From JBBQXK01 sp038251625 (GTDB lineage: Bacteria > Pseudomonadota > Alphaproteobacteria > Rhodobacterales > Rhodobacteraceae): DNA of 9,193 nt. The stretch spans positions 1 to 9,193 of the forward strand of contig JBBSBE010000147.1 of assembly GCA_038251625.1 (NCBI GenBank). The letters run 5' to 3'. Shown piece after piece: positions 1 through 7,269 of the stretch (positions within the stretch are counted from its first letter, which is position 1; each line of letters starts with the position of its first letter). Position numbers and translations under genes: made by a program. Below the pieces are notes generated by a model. That model saw nothing but the letters and a program-made list of their open reading frames with translations. It was not told the DNA's origin and ran no database searches.

Positions 1-979
1 CCACTTTCACGACCATCAAGCCCAGCGTCAGGCCAAGAATGGCGAAGAGGTTTTCGTAGAGCAGCCCAAAGTTGATGCCCGCGCCCACGGTCATGAAGAA
101 AAGGCCCAGAAGCAGTCCTTTGAACGGGTCGATATCGCTTTCCAGTTCATGCCGGTACTCGCTGTTGGCCAGCACGACACCGGCGAGGAACGTCCCCAGT
201 GCGGGTGACAGCCCGACCAACGTCATCAGAAGCGCGATCCCGATGACGATCATCAGAGCCGTTGCCACAAAAAGCTCGCGCAGTCGCGCCGCCGAGATGA
301 ACCGGAAGATCGGCCCCGTCAGGTACGAGCCTGCAATGGTGACTGTGGCGATAGCGCCCAGCGTCACAAGGGCCGCTGCCCATCCCGGGAGGCCGTCGAC
401 AAGGCTAAGGCCAGCCCCGCCGTGGCCGCCGCCCTCCGTGCCATGCGAAAGCGACTCCGTCAGCTCTGGCAATGCCAAAAGCGGGATCAAGGCCAGCATC
501 GGGATCACCGCAATGTCCTGCATCAGCAGCACGGCAAAGCTGGATTGCCCGCCATCACTTTTCATCAGGCCCTTTTCGCCCAAGGTCTGCAGGACGATTG
601 CTGTCGAGGACAGCGCGAGGATCAGGCCGATTGTCAGGGCGACTGTCCAGACCTGACCGAATGCCATCGCCACAGCCATCACCGCCCCGGCCGTCAGCGC
701 CACCTGCCCACCGCCAAGCCCCAGAAGCCGTGAGCGCATCGACCACAGCATCTTCGGTTCCAGCTCAAGACCGACCAGAAACAGCATCATGACCACGCCG
801 AATTCGGCGAAATGCTGGATCGACACCACGTCCACGTGCAGCAACGCAAGGATGGGGCTGATGGCGATGCCTGCGATCAGATACCCAAGCACCGATCCAA
901 GCCCAAGGCGCGCGGCAATCGGAACGGCGGCAACACCAGCAATCAGGAAGATGAACGCCAGAAGCAGTACGTCGGTCAT
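1..979 (-). CDS. KefB/KefC-like monovalent cation:proton antiporter (CPA2), N-terminal part, cut by window edge
   Basis: A minus-strand frame stays open from an ATG at 979-977 to the left edge, giving 326 codons without a stop. AGGAG lies 7 bases upstream of the ATG, which supports this start. The protein is almost entirely hydrophobic helices. Family marks seen are FLVGLELEP (about residues 67-75), SSTAIVLQTLG (124-134), QDIAVIP (154-160, with the conserved membrane Asp at 155) and FFMTVGAGINFG near residue 300. These are typical of the membrane domain of KefB/KefC potassium/proton antiporters in the inner membrane, which exchange K+ or Na+ for H+. A Gly/His-rich loop sits at about residues 178-190. 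Full-length relatives are about 600 residues and usually carry a cytoplasmic RCK/TrkA-N domain. That part would lie outside the window, so ligand gating cannot be judged. It is co-oriented with the AraC gene but 139 bases away, and no functional link is evident. Confidence 0.92.
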   Translation of the reverse strand, partial: MTDVLLLAFIFLIAGVAAVPIAARLGLGSVLGYLIAGIAISPILALLHVDVVSIQHFAEFGVVMMLFLVGLELEPKMLWSMRSRLLGLGGGQVALTAGAVMAVAMAFGQVWTVALTIGLILALSSTAIVLQTLGEKGLMKSDGGQSSFAVLLMQDIAVIPMLALIPLLALPELTESLSHGTEGGGHGGAGLSLVDGLPGWAAALVTLGAIATVTIAGSYLTGPIFRFISAARLRELFVATALMIVIGIALLMTLVGLSPALGTFLAGVVLANSEYRHELESDIDPFKGLLLGLFFMTVGAGINFGLLYENLFAILGLTLGLMVVKV

Positions 980-1118
980 GTGAAGGCTCCTGGGGCCCCC
1001 TCGGCGAACAATACCTTGGTGACATTCATCAAGGTGCCCGACCGATCGGGATTTTCCACATTGGGGATGAACGGTCAGTCAGTGGTAGCCTTCACCGCTG
1101 CCTTTGGAAATAAAAATT

Positions 1119-2111
1119 TCAAACAGGTAATCGTCGTGCGGCACTCGGTGTTTTTCCTGTCCAAGACTTGAAGGCGCGATGAAACGCATTTGCATCCCGG
1201 TAGGCAAGCAAATCGGCAACCTGCTTGATCGGCATGTCGCTTTTCCGCAGATATCGTAGGGCCAGTTTCTCTCTGATGTCATCGAGGATTTCCTGAAACG
1301 TCGTGCCGTCCTTCTGCAGGTCCCGGAGCAGCCCGCTTCGGCTTCGAGACAGACGTTCGCACACGTAGGCGATGGAAGGGTCCCTTTCGATGATTGCCTC
1401 GATCAGGCAGGCCCGTACGCGATCCGAAATCGGACCAGTCTGATTCAACATCGTGACCTGCGCAGTGAGATCGGCCTCGAAGGCCTCCCAAAGGCCGGCG
1501 TTTTCCGACACGAGCGGGCGTTTCGCATCGACCGCGGAATACACCAATTTCGGATCGCCCTCTTGCGGGGTCACTCCAAACACGTCCGTTAAAGCGTTGC
1601 GTTCGTCCTGCAAGAGCGGCAGATGCACCTCTTGGGGAATCAATGTTCGGGCCGTACACGACCGCGCCTTTTCGTGCAGAAATATCAGGATCGGAGTGGC
1701 TGTCGTAGCCGGCAAAACGGGCTGTGGGAAAACGGGAACGAGACTGACGAAAAGCTGCGCACCGCTTTTGCGGACGGTCATGCCCATTGGACCAAACACT
1801 GTCTTGAATCTTGCAAACCGTTCAAATCCAGTTTGAAGGTCTTTTGCGCAGGACATAGCAAAGAACACAGGCGAAACTGCGCCATTCGCCATCCCGCGTC
1901 CAATGAAGGTCGCCAGATCGGATTGGTTCGCCATTCCGATGATTGTATCCCAAAGTTGAAAGAATTCATCCGCCGTAATCTGGACGCCGTGTCCGGTCGC
2001 AATTCGATCGTGCAAGCCAGCCTTTGCCACAACGTCACGAGGATGCAGTTCCAGAAGCTTGCACAGAGCGCCAAACAGGATTGCGGTCGAGTAGGTGGTG
2101 GTCTGTCCCAA
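1119..2111 (-). CDS. AraC-family transcriptional regulator, probable controller of the divergent hydroxylase operon
   Basis: 330 residues on the minus strand. The C-terminus carries an AraC/XylS double helix-turn-helix domain (about residues 230-328). Its second helix-turn-helix signature is clear: AYRDANAFHRAFKSWTG followed by KTPSAAR. The N-terminal ~200 residues resemble the arabinose-binding-like domain of OruR/ArgR-type AraC proteins, which senses a small molecule. The start is TTG at 2111. An in-frame TAA lies nine codons upstream with no ATG or GTG between, and the next in-frame ATG would remove much of the sensor domain. A purine-rich stretch (AAGAGAACGGAAGA) precedes the TTG. The gene is divergent from the hydroxylase operon, with 157 bases between starts that contain phased repeats. 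This layout fits a local activator and possibly autoregulation, which is inference. The inducer is unknown. Confidence 0.93.
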   Translation of the reverse strand: MGQTTTYSTAILFGALCKLLELHPRDVVAKAGLHDRIATGHGVQITADEFFQLWDTIIGMANQSDLATFIGRGMANGAVSPVFFAMSCAKDLQTGFERFARFKTVFGPMGMTVRKSGAQLFVSLVPVFPQPVLPATTATPILIFLHEKARSCTARTLIPQEVHLPLLQDERNALTDVFGVTPQEGDPKLVYSAVDAKRPLVSENAGLWEAFEADLTAQVTMLNQTGPISDRVRACLIEAIIERDPSIAYVCERLSRSRSGLLRDLQKDGTTFQEILDDIREKLALRYLRKSDMPIKQVADLLAYRDANAFHRAFKSWTGKTPSAARRLPV

Positions 2112-2137
2112 TCTTCCGTTCTCTTCTTTCGGGGCTT

Positions 2138-2143
2138 ATTCTA
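2138..2143 (-). promoter_or_regulatory. Candidate -10 box for the AraC gene
   Basis: Read on the minus strand this is TAGAAT, five of six bases of the -10 consensus, 26 bases before the TTG start. No good -35 box is found at normal spacing. The place where one would fall (about 2161-2166) overlaps the weakest operator repeat, so autoregulation is possible. This is weak evidence from a single hexamer. Confidence 0.25.
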
Positions 2144-2159
2144 TTCTGAGCGACTGCAA

Positions 2160-2213
2160 ACGAACCCGCAAGCCGCCCGGGACGATCTGCAAGACAATTG
2201 GACGATCCGCAAG
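2160..2213. promoter_or_regulatory. Phased direct repeats, probable AraC-type operator
   Basis: Two near-identical 13-mers, GACGATCTGCAAG (2181-2193) and GACGATCCGCAAG (2201-2213), differ at one base and lie exactly 20 bases apart. A weaker third copy ends in CCGCAAG at 2166-2172, with its GCAAG core 21 bases before the next. The cores therefore recur about every two helical turns, on one face of the DNA. AraC-family proteins commonly bind such direct repeats, and the last copy abuts the candidate -35 box of the hydroxylase promoter. The repeats are seen directly. The binding protein is inferred from the adjacent AraC gene. Confidence 0.6.
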
Positions 2214-2242
2214 TTGCGCGCGACCACCGGCAACCTCAGTAT
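2214..2242 (+). promoter_or_regulatory. Candidate sigma70-type promoter of the hydroxylase operon
   Basis: TTGCGC (2214-2219) and CAGTAT (2237-2242) are separated by 17 bases. They are followed 26 bases later by the ATG of the 2Fe-2S subunit gene. Both boxes are imperfect, as expected for a promoter that needs an activator. The -35 box directly follows the third operator repeat, the usual placement for an activator touching RNA polymerase. It is a plausible site only, because matches this loose also occur by chance. Confidence 0.35.
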
Positions 2243-2268
2243 GGGGTCATGACGAAAGGAGGTCGCAC

Positions 2269-2730
2269 ATGAACCTAACCGTCAACGGAACTTCACACAA
2301 AGTGGATCTGCCCGACGACACGCCGCTGCTTTGGGCGCTGCGCGATGGCCTGAACGTCACCGGAGTCAAATACGGCTGCGGGATCGCGCAATGTGGGGCC
2401 TGCACGGTTCATATTGACGGCGAGGCGGTGCGGTCCTGTCAGGTTGCGCTTGGCGATGTCTGGGGCCCGGTCACAACGATTGAAGGGCTTGGCACGCCCG
2501 AGGCGCTGCACGCGGTTCAAGTTGCCTGGATTGCCCATCAGGTCGCGCAATGCGGCTACTGCCAGTCGGGCCAGATCATGCAGGCTGCGAGCCTATTGGC
2601 AGGTAATCCGGAACCCTCCGACAGTGACATAGACGACGCCATGTCCGGCAACCTGTGCCGCTGCGGAACTTATCCACGCATCCGTGCGGCCATCCACCGC
2701 GCTGCCGAAACGCTGAGGGAGGCGGGTTGA
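2269..2730 (+). CDS. iorA: 2Fe-2S subunit of an IorAB-type molybdenum hydroxylase
   Basis: 153 residues, the usual length for small subunits of the xanthine oxidase family. The N-terminal half is a plant-ferredoxin-type fold with cysteines at 37, 42, 45 and 57 (YGCGIAQCGACTVHIDG, then SC). The C-terminal half is the four-helix 2Fe-2S domain with cysteines at 95, 98, 130 and 132 (QCGYCQSGQ and NLCRCGTY). All eight ligands are present. The protein should pass electrons from the molybdenum centre to an external acceptor. The start is ATG 2269, preceded by AAAGGAGG at 2255-2262 with six bases between. The frame is open further upstream but has no such site. It lacks its own export signal, so it would have to fold with the large subunit and travel with it through Tat, as inferred for IorAB enzymes. 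Its stop overlaps the next start by one base (TGATG). The symbol follows isoquinoline 1-oxidoreductase, and the true substrate is unknown. Confidence 0.93.
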   Translation: MNLTVNGTSHKVDLPDDTPLLWALRDGLNVTGVKYGCGIAQCGACTVHIDGEAVRSCQVALGDVWGPVTTIEGLGTPEALHAVQVAWIAHQVAQCGYCQSGQIMQAASLLAGNPEPSDSDIDDAMSGNLCRCGTYPRIRAAIHRAAETLREAG

Positions 2731-4982
2731 TGAGCCGGATCGGCACCTACACAAGACGTGGATTCCTCGTTGCTTCAATTGCGATCGTGGGCGGCGTGGT
2801 CTTTGGGGTGCGCACCTACCGATCCCAACTGGAAAATCCGTTGACGACGGATCTGGCGACGGGCGAAGCGGCGCTGACCCCCTACGTCAAGATCACCGCC
2901 GAGGGCATCACCATCATCACTCCCCGGGCCGAGATGGGGCAGGGCATCCACACGACGCTGGCCTCGCTTGTTGCGGAAGAGCTGGACGTGGACCTTACGG
3001 ACATCCGCACAGAACACGGGCCGCCATCGTCTGCCTATTACAACGGCGGCGTCATTGAAGAGGGCTATCCCTTCCCGGCCACCGATACCGGCGCCCTTGC
3101 CGAATTCGCGCGATCCCGGCGCGATGTTCCGGCGGTCTTTCTGGGGTATCAGATCACTGGTGGGTCAACCTCTACCCATGATGCCTATACAAAGATGCGT
3201 CACGCCGGGGCCGTCGCCCGCGAGACGTTGAAGGCGGCCGCTGCGGCGCGGACGGGCACGCCCGTGGCGCAACTGAAGACCGACAGGGGCGCGGTTGTGC
3301 TGCCCGATGGCACACGCCTGCCCTACACCGACCTTGCGGCGGAGGCCGCCACGATGAATCTTGCTGAGGCGCCGGACCTGCGGCCGAAAAGCGCGTGGCG
3401 TATTCTGGGCAAGACACAGGACCGCCTCGACGTGGTCGCGAAATCGACGGGGCGCGCGATCTATGCCATCGACGTGCGCCTACCCGGCATGCGTTTCGGG
3501 GCCGTGCGCCGCAGTCCGCATCCCGGGGGCGCCCTGCGCAGCTTCGATGCGGCGCAGGCGCTGACGATGCCCGGCGTCGATGCAGTGATCGACATCGGCA
3601 CCGGCGTGGTCGCGGTTGCGCAAACGACATGGGCCGCCATGCAGGCCCTGGATGCCGCGACGTTCGACTGGGCGCCACCGAACTTTCCGGCCGACAGTGT
3701 CGGGCATTTCGAAGCCATTGCCCGCGCCTTCGTTCCCGATCAGCAAGACAGCCGGCAGCGCGACTATGGTACCGTCGAGGCCGCGCTTGCGGTGGCCGAG
3801 GTGATCGAAGTGGAATACCGCGCGCCCTACCTTGCCCATGCCACGATGGAACCGATGAGCGCCGCCGCCTTGATGAAGGACGGCGCCTTGCAGATCTGGG
3901 CCGGCACGCAAGGGCCTACGGTCGCGCGGCGCGAGGCGGCCCTTGCCGCCGGGATCAATGAGGATGCAGTGACCATCACCACAACCCTGCTTGGCGGCGG
4001 GTTTGGACGGCGGGGAGAGATGGATTTCATCCAGATCGCGGCCCGCGTGGCCAAAGTGATGAACGGTACTCCCGTCCTGCTGACCTATCCCCGCGAAGCG
4101 GATATGTCATGCGGCCCCTTCCGCCCTGCCGCGATCGGACGGTTCCGCGCGGCGATACGTGCCGGAAAACCCGTCGCTGTCGATATCTCGACCGCCTCAC
4201 CCTCGATCATGGCGGGCATCAATGCGCGCGGCGGGGCGCCTGCCCCGATCCCCGGAATTTTGCCGGATTTCACCATCGCACAGGCGCTGTGGGACCAACC
4301 CTACGGCATCGAAAACTATCGTGCGACGGCCTACCGGGCGGAACCGCTTCTGCCGGTCGGCTTCTGGCGGTCGGTGGGCGCATCGCAGAACACGTTCTTT
4401 CATGAATCCATGATGGATGAACTGGCGGTGGCTGCGGGTCGCGACCCGATCGAGATGCGTCTCGAGCTGATCACCGATGCCCCAAGCCGCCATGTGCTGG
4501 AGGCTGCCGCTGAAATGGCGGGCTGGGGTGCGGCACCTGTCGCCGGCCGGGCGCGCGGGGTTGCCTTTGCCATCGTCTTCGGCGTCCCGATTGCGCAGAT
4601 CATCGAGATCGAACAGGCGTCAGACGGGATAAGGCTTCGCGATGTCTGGGTGGCGGCCGACGTCGGCATCGCCCTCAACCCCGGCAACATCGACGCTCAG
4701 CTGATATCCGGCATCACCTTTGGCTTGAGTGCTGCCATCGGCGAAAAGATCTCCCTGTCAGAGGGCCGGGTCGAGCAATCGAACTATCATGACTATTCGC
4801 CCCTTCGCCTTTATCAGGCTCCCCGGATCACCACGAGAATTCTCGAAAACGCACCCCACATCCGCGGCGTGGGTGAGCCCGGCACGCCCTGCGCGGCGCC
4901 TGCGCTGGCCAATGCCGTCTTCGCTCTTACAGGCCAGCGCATCCGCACCCTGCCGCTGGGCGACAGTATCGGGTTCGCTTGA
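2730..4982 (+). CDS. iorB: Molybdopterin-binding large subunit of an IorAB-type hydroxylase/aldehyde dehydrogenase, Tat-type
   Basis: 750 residues, matching the IorB group of the xanthine oxidase family. This group hydroxylates N-heterocycles or oxidises aldehydes using water-derived oxygen. The N-terminus has a twin-arginine signal (YTRRGFLV, Arg 9-10, then a hydrophobic stretch to about residue 26), which places the enzyme at the periplasmic side. No clear AxA cleavage site is seen, so it may stay anchored. Molybdopterin-domain marks are HATMEPMSA (370-378), LGGGFGRR (421-428) and GVGEPGTP (713-720), whose Glu716 is the expected catalytic glutamate. The start ATG overlaps the stop of the small-subunit gene and has GAGGGAGG seven bases upstream. 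An in-frame ATG 75 bases earlier lies inside the previous gene and would bury the Tat motif, so it was not chosen. No FAD subunit, cytochrome c subunit or XdhC-type cofactor chaperone follows. The substrate cannot be assigned. Confidence 0.93.
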   Translation: MSRIGTYTRRGFLVASIAIVGGVVFGVRTYRSQLENPLTTDLATGEAALTPYVKITAEGITIITPRAEMGQGIHTTLASLVAEELDVDLTDIRTEHGPPSSAYYNGGVIEEGYPFPATDTGALAEFARSRRDVPAVFLGYQITGGSTSTHDAYTKMRHAGAVARETLKAAAAARTGTPVAQLKTDRGAVVLPDGTRLPYTDLAAEAATMNLAEAPDLRPKSAWRILGKTQDRLDVVAKSTGRAIYAIDVRLPGMRFGAVRRSPHPGGALRSFDAAQALTMPGVDAVIDIGTGVVAVAQTTWAAMQALDAATFDWAPPNFPADSVGHFEAIARAFVPDQQDSRQRDYGTVEAALAVAEVIEVEYRAPYLAHATMEPMSAAALMKDGALQIWAGTQGPTVARREAALAAGINEDAVTITTTLLGGGFGRRGEMDFIQIAARVAKVMNGTPVLLTYPREADMSCGPFRPAAIGRFRAAIRAGKPVAVDISTASPSIMAGINARGGAPAPIPGILPDFTIAQALWDQPYGIENYRATAYRAEPLLPVGFWRSVGASQNTFFHESMMDELAVAAGRDPIEMRLELITDAPSRHVLEAAAEMAGWGAAPVAGRARGVAFAIVFGVPIAQIIEIEQASDGIRLRDVWVAADVGIALNPGNIDAQLISGITFGLSAAIGEKISLSEGRVEQSNYHDYSPLRLYQAPRITTRILENAPHIRGVGEPGTPCAAPALANAVFALTGQRIRTLPLGDSIGFA

Positions 4983-5043
4983 ACCGGCGTTCCTACGCAG
5001 GTGCAGCCCGGAAAATCAAAAAAGTAAGAGGCAGGAAACGGAA

Positions 5044-5553
5044 ATGACCAACACGGCTTACTTGGTGATCCAGTTCTCGATGGCGATCGTCGTCTACCTT
5101 GTGATCTACCGCACCTACCTTCGCCCCTGGTTGCAGGCCCAACCGCTCGAGACGGCGATCCTGCCTTTCCTGATCCTGCACGTGTTTCGTTATCTTGGCC
5201 TGACGCTTCTGGTCACAGGCCAGGTTTCGGCCGAAGTGTCGCGGACGGCCCTTGGCGCCATGGCCTATGGCGACCTCGCCTCGGGTGTCGCCGCACTGGC
5301 CGCAGTGATCGCCATCACGGCCGGATCGCGGCTTGCGGTGCCGCTGGTCGCGGTCTTCTCGGTGGTGGGTATCGCTGACCTGATCAATATCGGCCCGACC
5401 GCACTGGGTGCCGGGGTGCTGGACGCGAGTATCGGCACGATGTGGTTCCTGATGGTGCTTTATGCGCCGATACTCTTCCTGAGCCATATCTACATCGTCT
5501 GCCGACTGGTACTTCAGTTCAGGCCCGGTGCGCGGCCCGTCCTGCGGCCCTGA
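5044..5553 (+). CDS. Small multi-pass membrane protein A of the hydroxylase operon, family not recognised
   Basis: 169 residues with about five hydrophobic helices (roughly 5-22, 38-58, 75-93, 97-117 and 132-155) and a short basic tail. There is no signal peptide, heme-binding CxxCH or iron-sulfur motif. AGGA (5033-5036) precedes the ATG by seven bases. The gene lies 61 bases after the large-subunit gene on the same strand, so it is probably in the same transcript. The central part (YGD at 75-77, Gly81, Arg96, then VVGIADL around 107-113) has the same layout as the membrane protein at 7270-7686: D-x3-G, then about 28 residues later G-x2-D. The two may be distant paralogues. Possible roles are a membrane partner of the hydroxylase, an electron route to the quinone pool or a transport helper. 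The conserved acids could support any of these, and no function is assigned. Confidence 0.85.
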   Translation: MTNTAYLVIQFSMAIVVYLVIYRTYLRPWLQAQPLETAILPFLILHVFRYLGLTLLVTGQVSAEVSRTALGAMAYGDLASGVAALAAVIAITAGSRLAVPLVAVFSVVGIADLINIGPTALGAGVLDASIGTMWFLMVLYAPILFLSHIYIVCRLVLQFRPGARPVLRP

Positions 5554-5620
5554 CCGCCCAACACACCCGCGCACGATGTCTTCGCCCCGACATAGCAACC
5601 CGACAGAAAGAAGGCCCCGC

Positions 5621-6166
5621 ATGGCCATCGACAGCCGAAGCAGGCTTGACGCCTTCACTCTCTTTTCCACGGCGGCCTTCGCGGGCGGCAACCTCTTCAT
5701 CGGCCTTTCCATGGGCGCTTACTGGCTGTCTCTCGATCCCGTGGTCTTCATGGAGACGTTCTTTGGCCAGTGGTTGCGGTTCCTCGCGACGATCATGCCG
5801 CTGCTACTCATGTCGCTCTACGGGCTCGTCGCATCATCCAGACGCGATGCTGCTGATCCGGTACTGCGCGGGCTGTGGCGCACGGCGATCCTTTGCTGGG
5901 TCGCCACCTGCCTGATCACGGCAGCCTTTCACATGCCGCTCAACCTGCGGCTCGGGGCGGCGACATTTACGCAGGAAGGGGCTGCGACGTCGGGCCTTTA
6001 CAGCATCCTCGGCGTTTTTGGCCGCGTCACGCCCGAGAACGCCAGCTTCACCCGGGCGATCTGGCTGATCGGCCATACCCCCCGGATCGCGCTGGCCATC
6101 GCTATCCCGTACCTCGCGATGCGGGCCGTCTTCATCCGCCGCGCACTGCAGTCGACCCCGCACTGA
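5621..6166 (+). CDS. DUF1772-like (anthrone-oxygenase-like) membrane protein A
   Basis: 181 residues with about four membrane helices. The ATG at 5621 has AAAGAAGG a few bases upstream. Recognisable positions are AAFAGG (18-23), YWLSLDP (34-40), PLN (106-108) and W148-x3-H152-x2-R155 near the last helix. The helix pattern and the late Trp/His/Arg set recall DUF1772, the family of fungal anthrone oxygenases, which oxidise polycyclic anthrones without a cofactor. Most bacterial members have no known role. The same positions recur in the protein at 6765-7247, so the two are paralogues. This copy is longer, with an insert of about 20 residues (about 113-143) before the W-H-R set. The family label is recognition from memory, so treat it as likely rather than proven. 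The catalytic role is unknown. Confidence 0.82.
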   Translation: MAIDSRSRLDAFTLFSTAAFAGGNLFIGLSMGAYWLSLDPVVFMETFFGQWLRFLATIMPLLLMSLYGLVASSRRDAADPVLRGLWRTAILCWVATCLITAAFHMPLNLRLGAATFTQEGAATSGLYSILGVFGRVTPENASFTRAIWLIGHTPRIALAIAIPYLAMRAVFIRRALQSTPH

Positions 6167-6193
6167 CATCCCTCAGAACCAGGAGATTCCAAA

Positions 6194-6646
6194 ATGCGCA
6201 CCGGCCACTTTCGCCCTTTCGCCCTCTGCCTCGCCACCGTTGCGGCGGCATCCTTGCCCGCCTTGGCGCAGGACCGGTTTCCCGATCACATGGTCCGCAC
6301 CCCTGCCGAGGACATTCCCTATCAGGACCTGTTTCCGGGCGTCAAAGCCTACGCGCTTTACGGCGGGTTCGAGAAGGGCGTCGCAACGGCGATCATTGCC
6401 ACGACCGATCCGCAGCAATCCATGGCAATCCCGCACACTCATACCGACGGCTACTGGGGATTCATCATTTCAGGCCGCCACCAGCATTGGGAACTCAGCA
6501 AACCCGATCAAGGCCCGATCCTGACCGCCGGATCAAGCTGGTATCAGCCCCCCGGGGCGCCGCACGCCGACCTCTGCGTCGGACCCGAGCCCTGCGTGAC
6601 GCTGGTCGTCTTTGAAAACCGTGCGGATTTCATTCCGGTAAAGTAG
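6194..6646 (+). CDS. Secreted single-domain cupin protein
   Basis: 150 residues. The N-terminus is a Sec signal peptide: basic start, hydrophobic run at about 9-21, and ALA before a probable cut at residue 25/26. The mature part is one cupin barrel. Motif 1 shows PHTHTDGYWGFIISG (80-94) with His81 and His83, and motif 2 shows PPGAPH (119-124) with His124. The usual metal-binding Glu of motif 1 is not obvious. Cys128 and Cys134 flank a short loop and could form a disulfide in the periplasm. AGGAG (6181-6185) sits eight bases before the ATG. The gene is only 27 bases behind the first DUF1772-like gene, so it is probably cotranscribed. Cupins of this type may be dioxygenases, isomerases or plain binding proteins. 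A periplasmic partner of the hydroxylase product is an attractive guess, but nothing in the sequence proves it. Confidence 0.88.
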   Translation: MRTGHFRPFALCLATVAAASLPALAQDRFPDHMVRTPAEDIPYQDLFPGVKAYALYGGFEKGVATAIIATTDPQQSMAIPHTHTDGYWGFIISGRHQHWELSKPDQGPILTAGSSWYQPPGAPHADLCVGPEPCVTLVVFENRADFIPVK

Positions 6647-6764
6647 CCCGCGGCCCCCGATTGGGCTCCGTCCACCCTCTTCAGAAAGCCCACGCCGTGT
6701 CAGTACTTCAGACCCTCGACCCTCCCGCAAGGCGCGCCGCAATCGCTGTCGCGGTGGCTTTGCA

Positions 6765-7247
6765 ATGACCTCTGAAACCTATCGCAAGACAGTTAATGCC
6801 ATCGCCGTTGTCGCATCCGCAGCCTTCGCCGGTGGTGGCCTTCTGATCCTCGTCTCCTATGGGGTCCGCTGGCTCGGCACCGATCCCCTGGCCTGGCGGG
6901 CAGGGTTCTGGGCGGAATTCCTGAACTTCGCCATCACGATCATTCCGGTCAACATGATTACACTTGCAGGCCTCGTTCTGTCGGTGCGGCTCGACTGGCA
7001 GGATCCGCCTGTGAAGCGTCTTTGGATGCGCGCCATCTGGCTATACGTTGCCAACACCATCTTCACATTGGGCTACTTCATCCCGCAGAACATCCTTCTG
7101 ATCTGGGACAGTTATTCGCCCGCCGAGGCGTCTGGCATCCGCGCCACTTGGCTGGGGCTGCATGGACTGCGCGTCGCGATTGCGCTTGCCGTCCCCGTTT
7201 ACGCGCTGCTTGCCATGGCAAAGCACTTCGATAAGCCCGTCGAATGA
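6765..7247 (+). CDS. DUF1772-like membrane protein B, paralogue of the protein at 5621-6166
   Basis: 160 residues with about four membrane helices. It matches the protein at 5621-6166 position for position at AAFAGG (19-24), RWLGTDP (35-41; YWLSLDP there), IIP (59-61), LWMRAI (86-91; LWRTAI there), PQN (107-109; PLN there) and W129-x3-H133-x2-R136. It lacks the insert present in the longer copy. Conserved Pro, Asn, Trp, His and Arg in or near the membrane are candidates for an active site or ligand pocket. The start ATG has only a weak upstream GGTGG, unlike its neighbours. It follows a 118-base gap, the longest inside the downstream module, so it could have reduced translation or its own promoter, though no clear promoter is seen. 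Function unknown. Confidence 0.82.
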   Translation: MTSETYRKTVNAIAVVASAAFAGGGLLILVSYGVRWLGTDPLAWRAGFWAEFLNFAITIIPVNMITLAGLVLSVRLDWQDPPVKRLWMRAIWLYVANTIFTLGYFIPQNILLIWDSYSPAEASGIRATWLGLHGLRVAIALAVPVYALLAMAKHFDKPVE

Positions 7248-7269
7248 CGCCACCAGAACGGAATTGAGA

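Noticed and set aside
72..733. Several plus-strand open frames over the left end
   Set aside because: They are antisense to the clearly recognisable antiporter, low in hydrophobicity pattern and without family features.
1037..1050. Hairpin CCCGA-CCGA-TCGGG followed by ATTTT, as a terminator
   Set aside because: The T run is on the plus strand, where no gene ends. The genes on both sides run on the minus strand, and the stem is only five base pairs.
2095..2268. In-frame N-terminal extension of the 2Fe-2S subunit from ATG 2095
   Set aside because: It would overlap the AraC start and cover the operator repeats. The strong Shine-Dalgarno at 2255-2262 and the family length point to ATG 2269.
3172..3911. 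Open frames antisense or out of frame within the molybdopterin subunit
   Set aside because: High-GC shadows of a well-identified gene.
6645..6667. AGCCC...GGGCT inverted repeat after the cupin gene as a terminator
   Set aside because: A five-base stem with a 13-base loop and no T run; chance pairing in GC-rich DNA.
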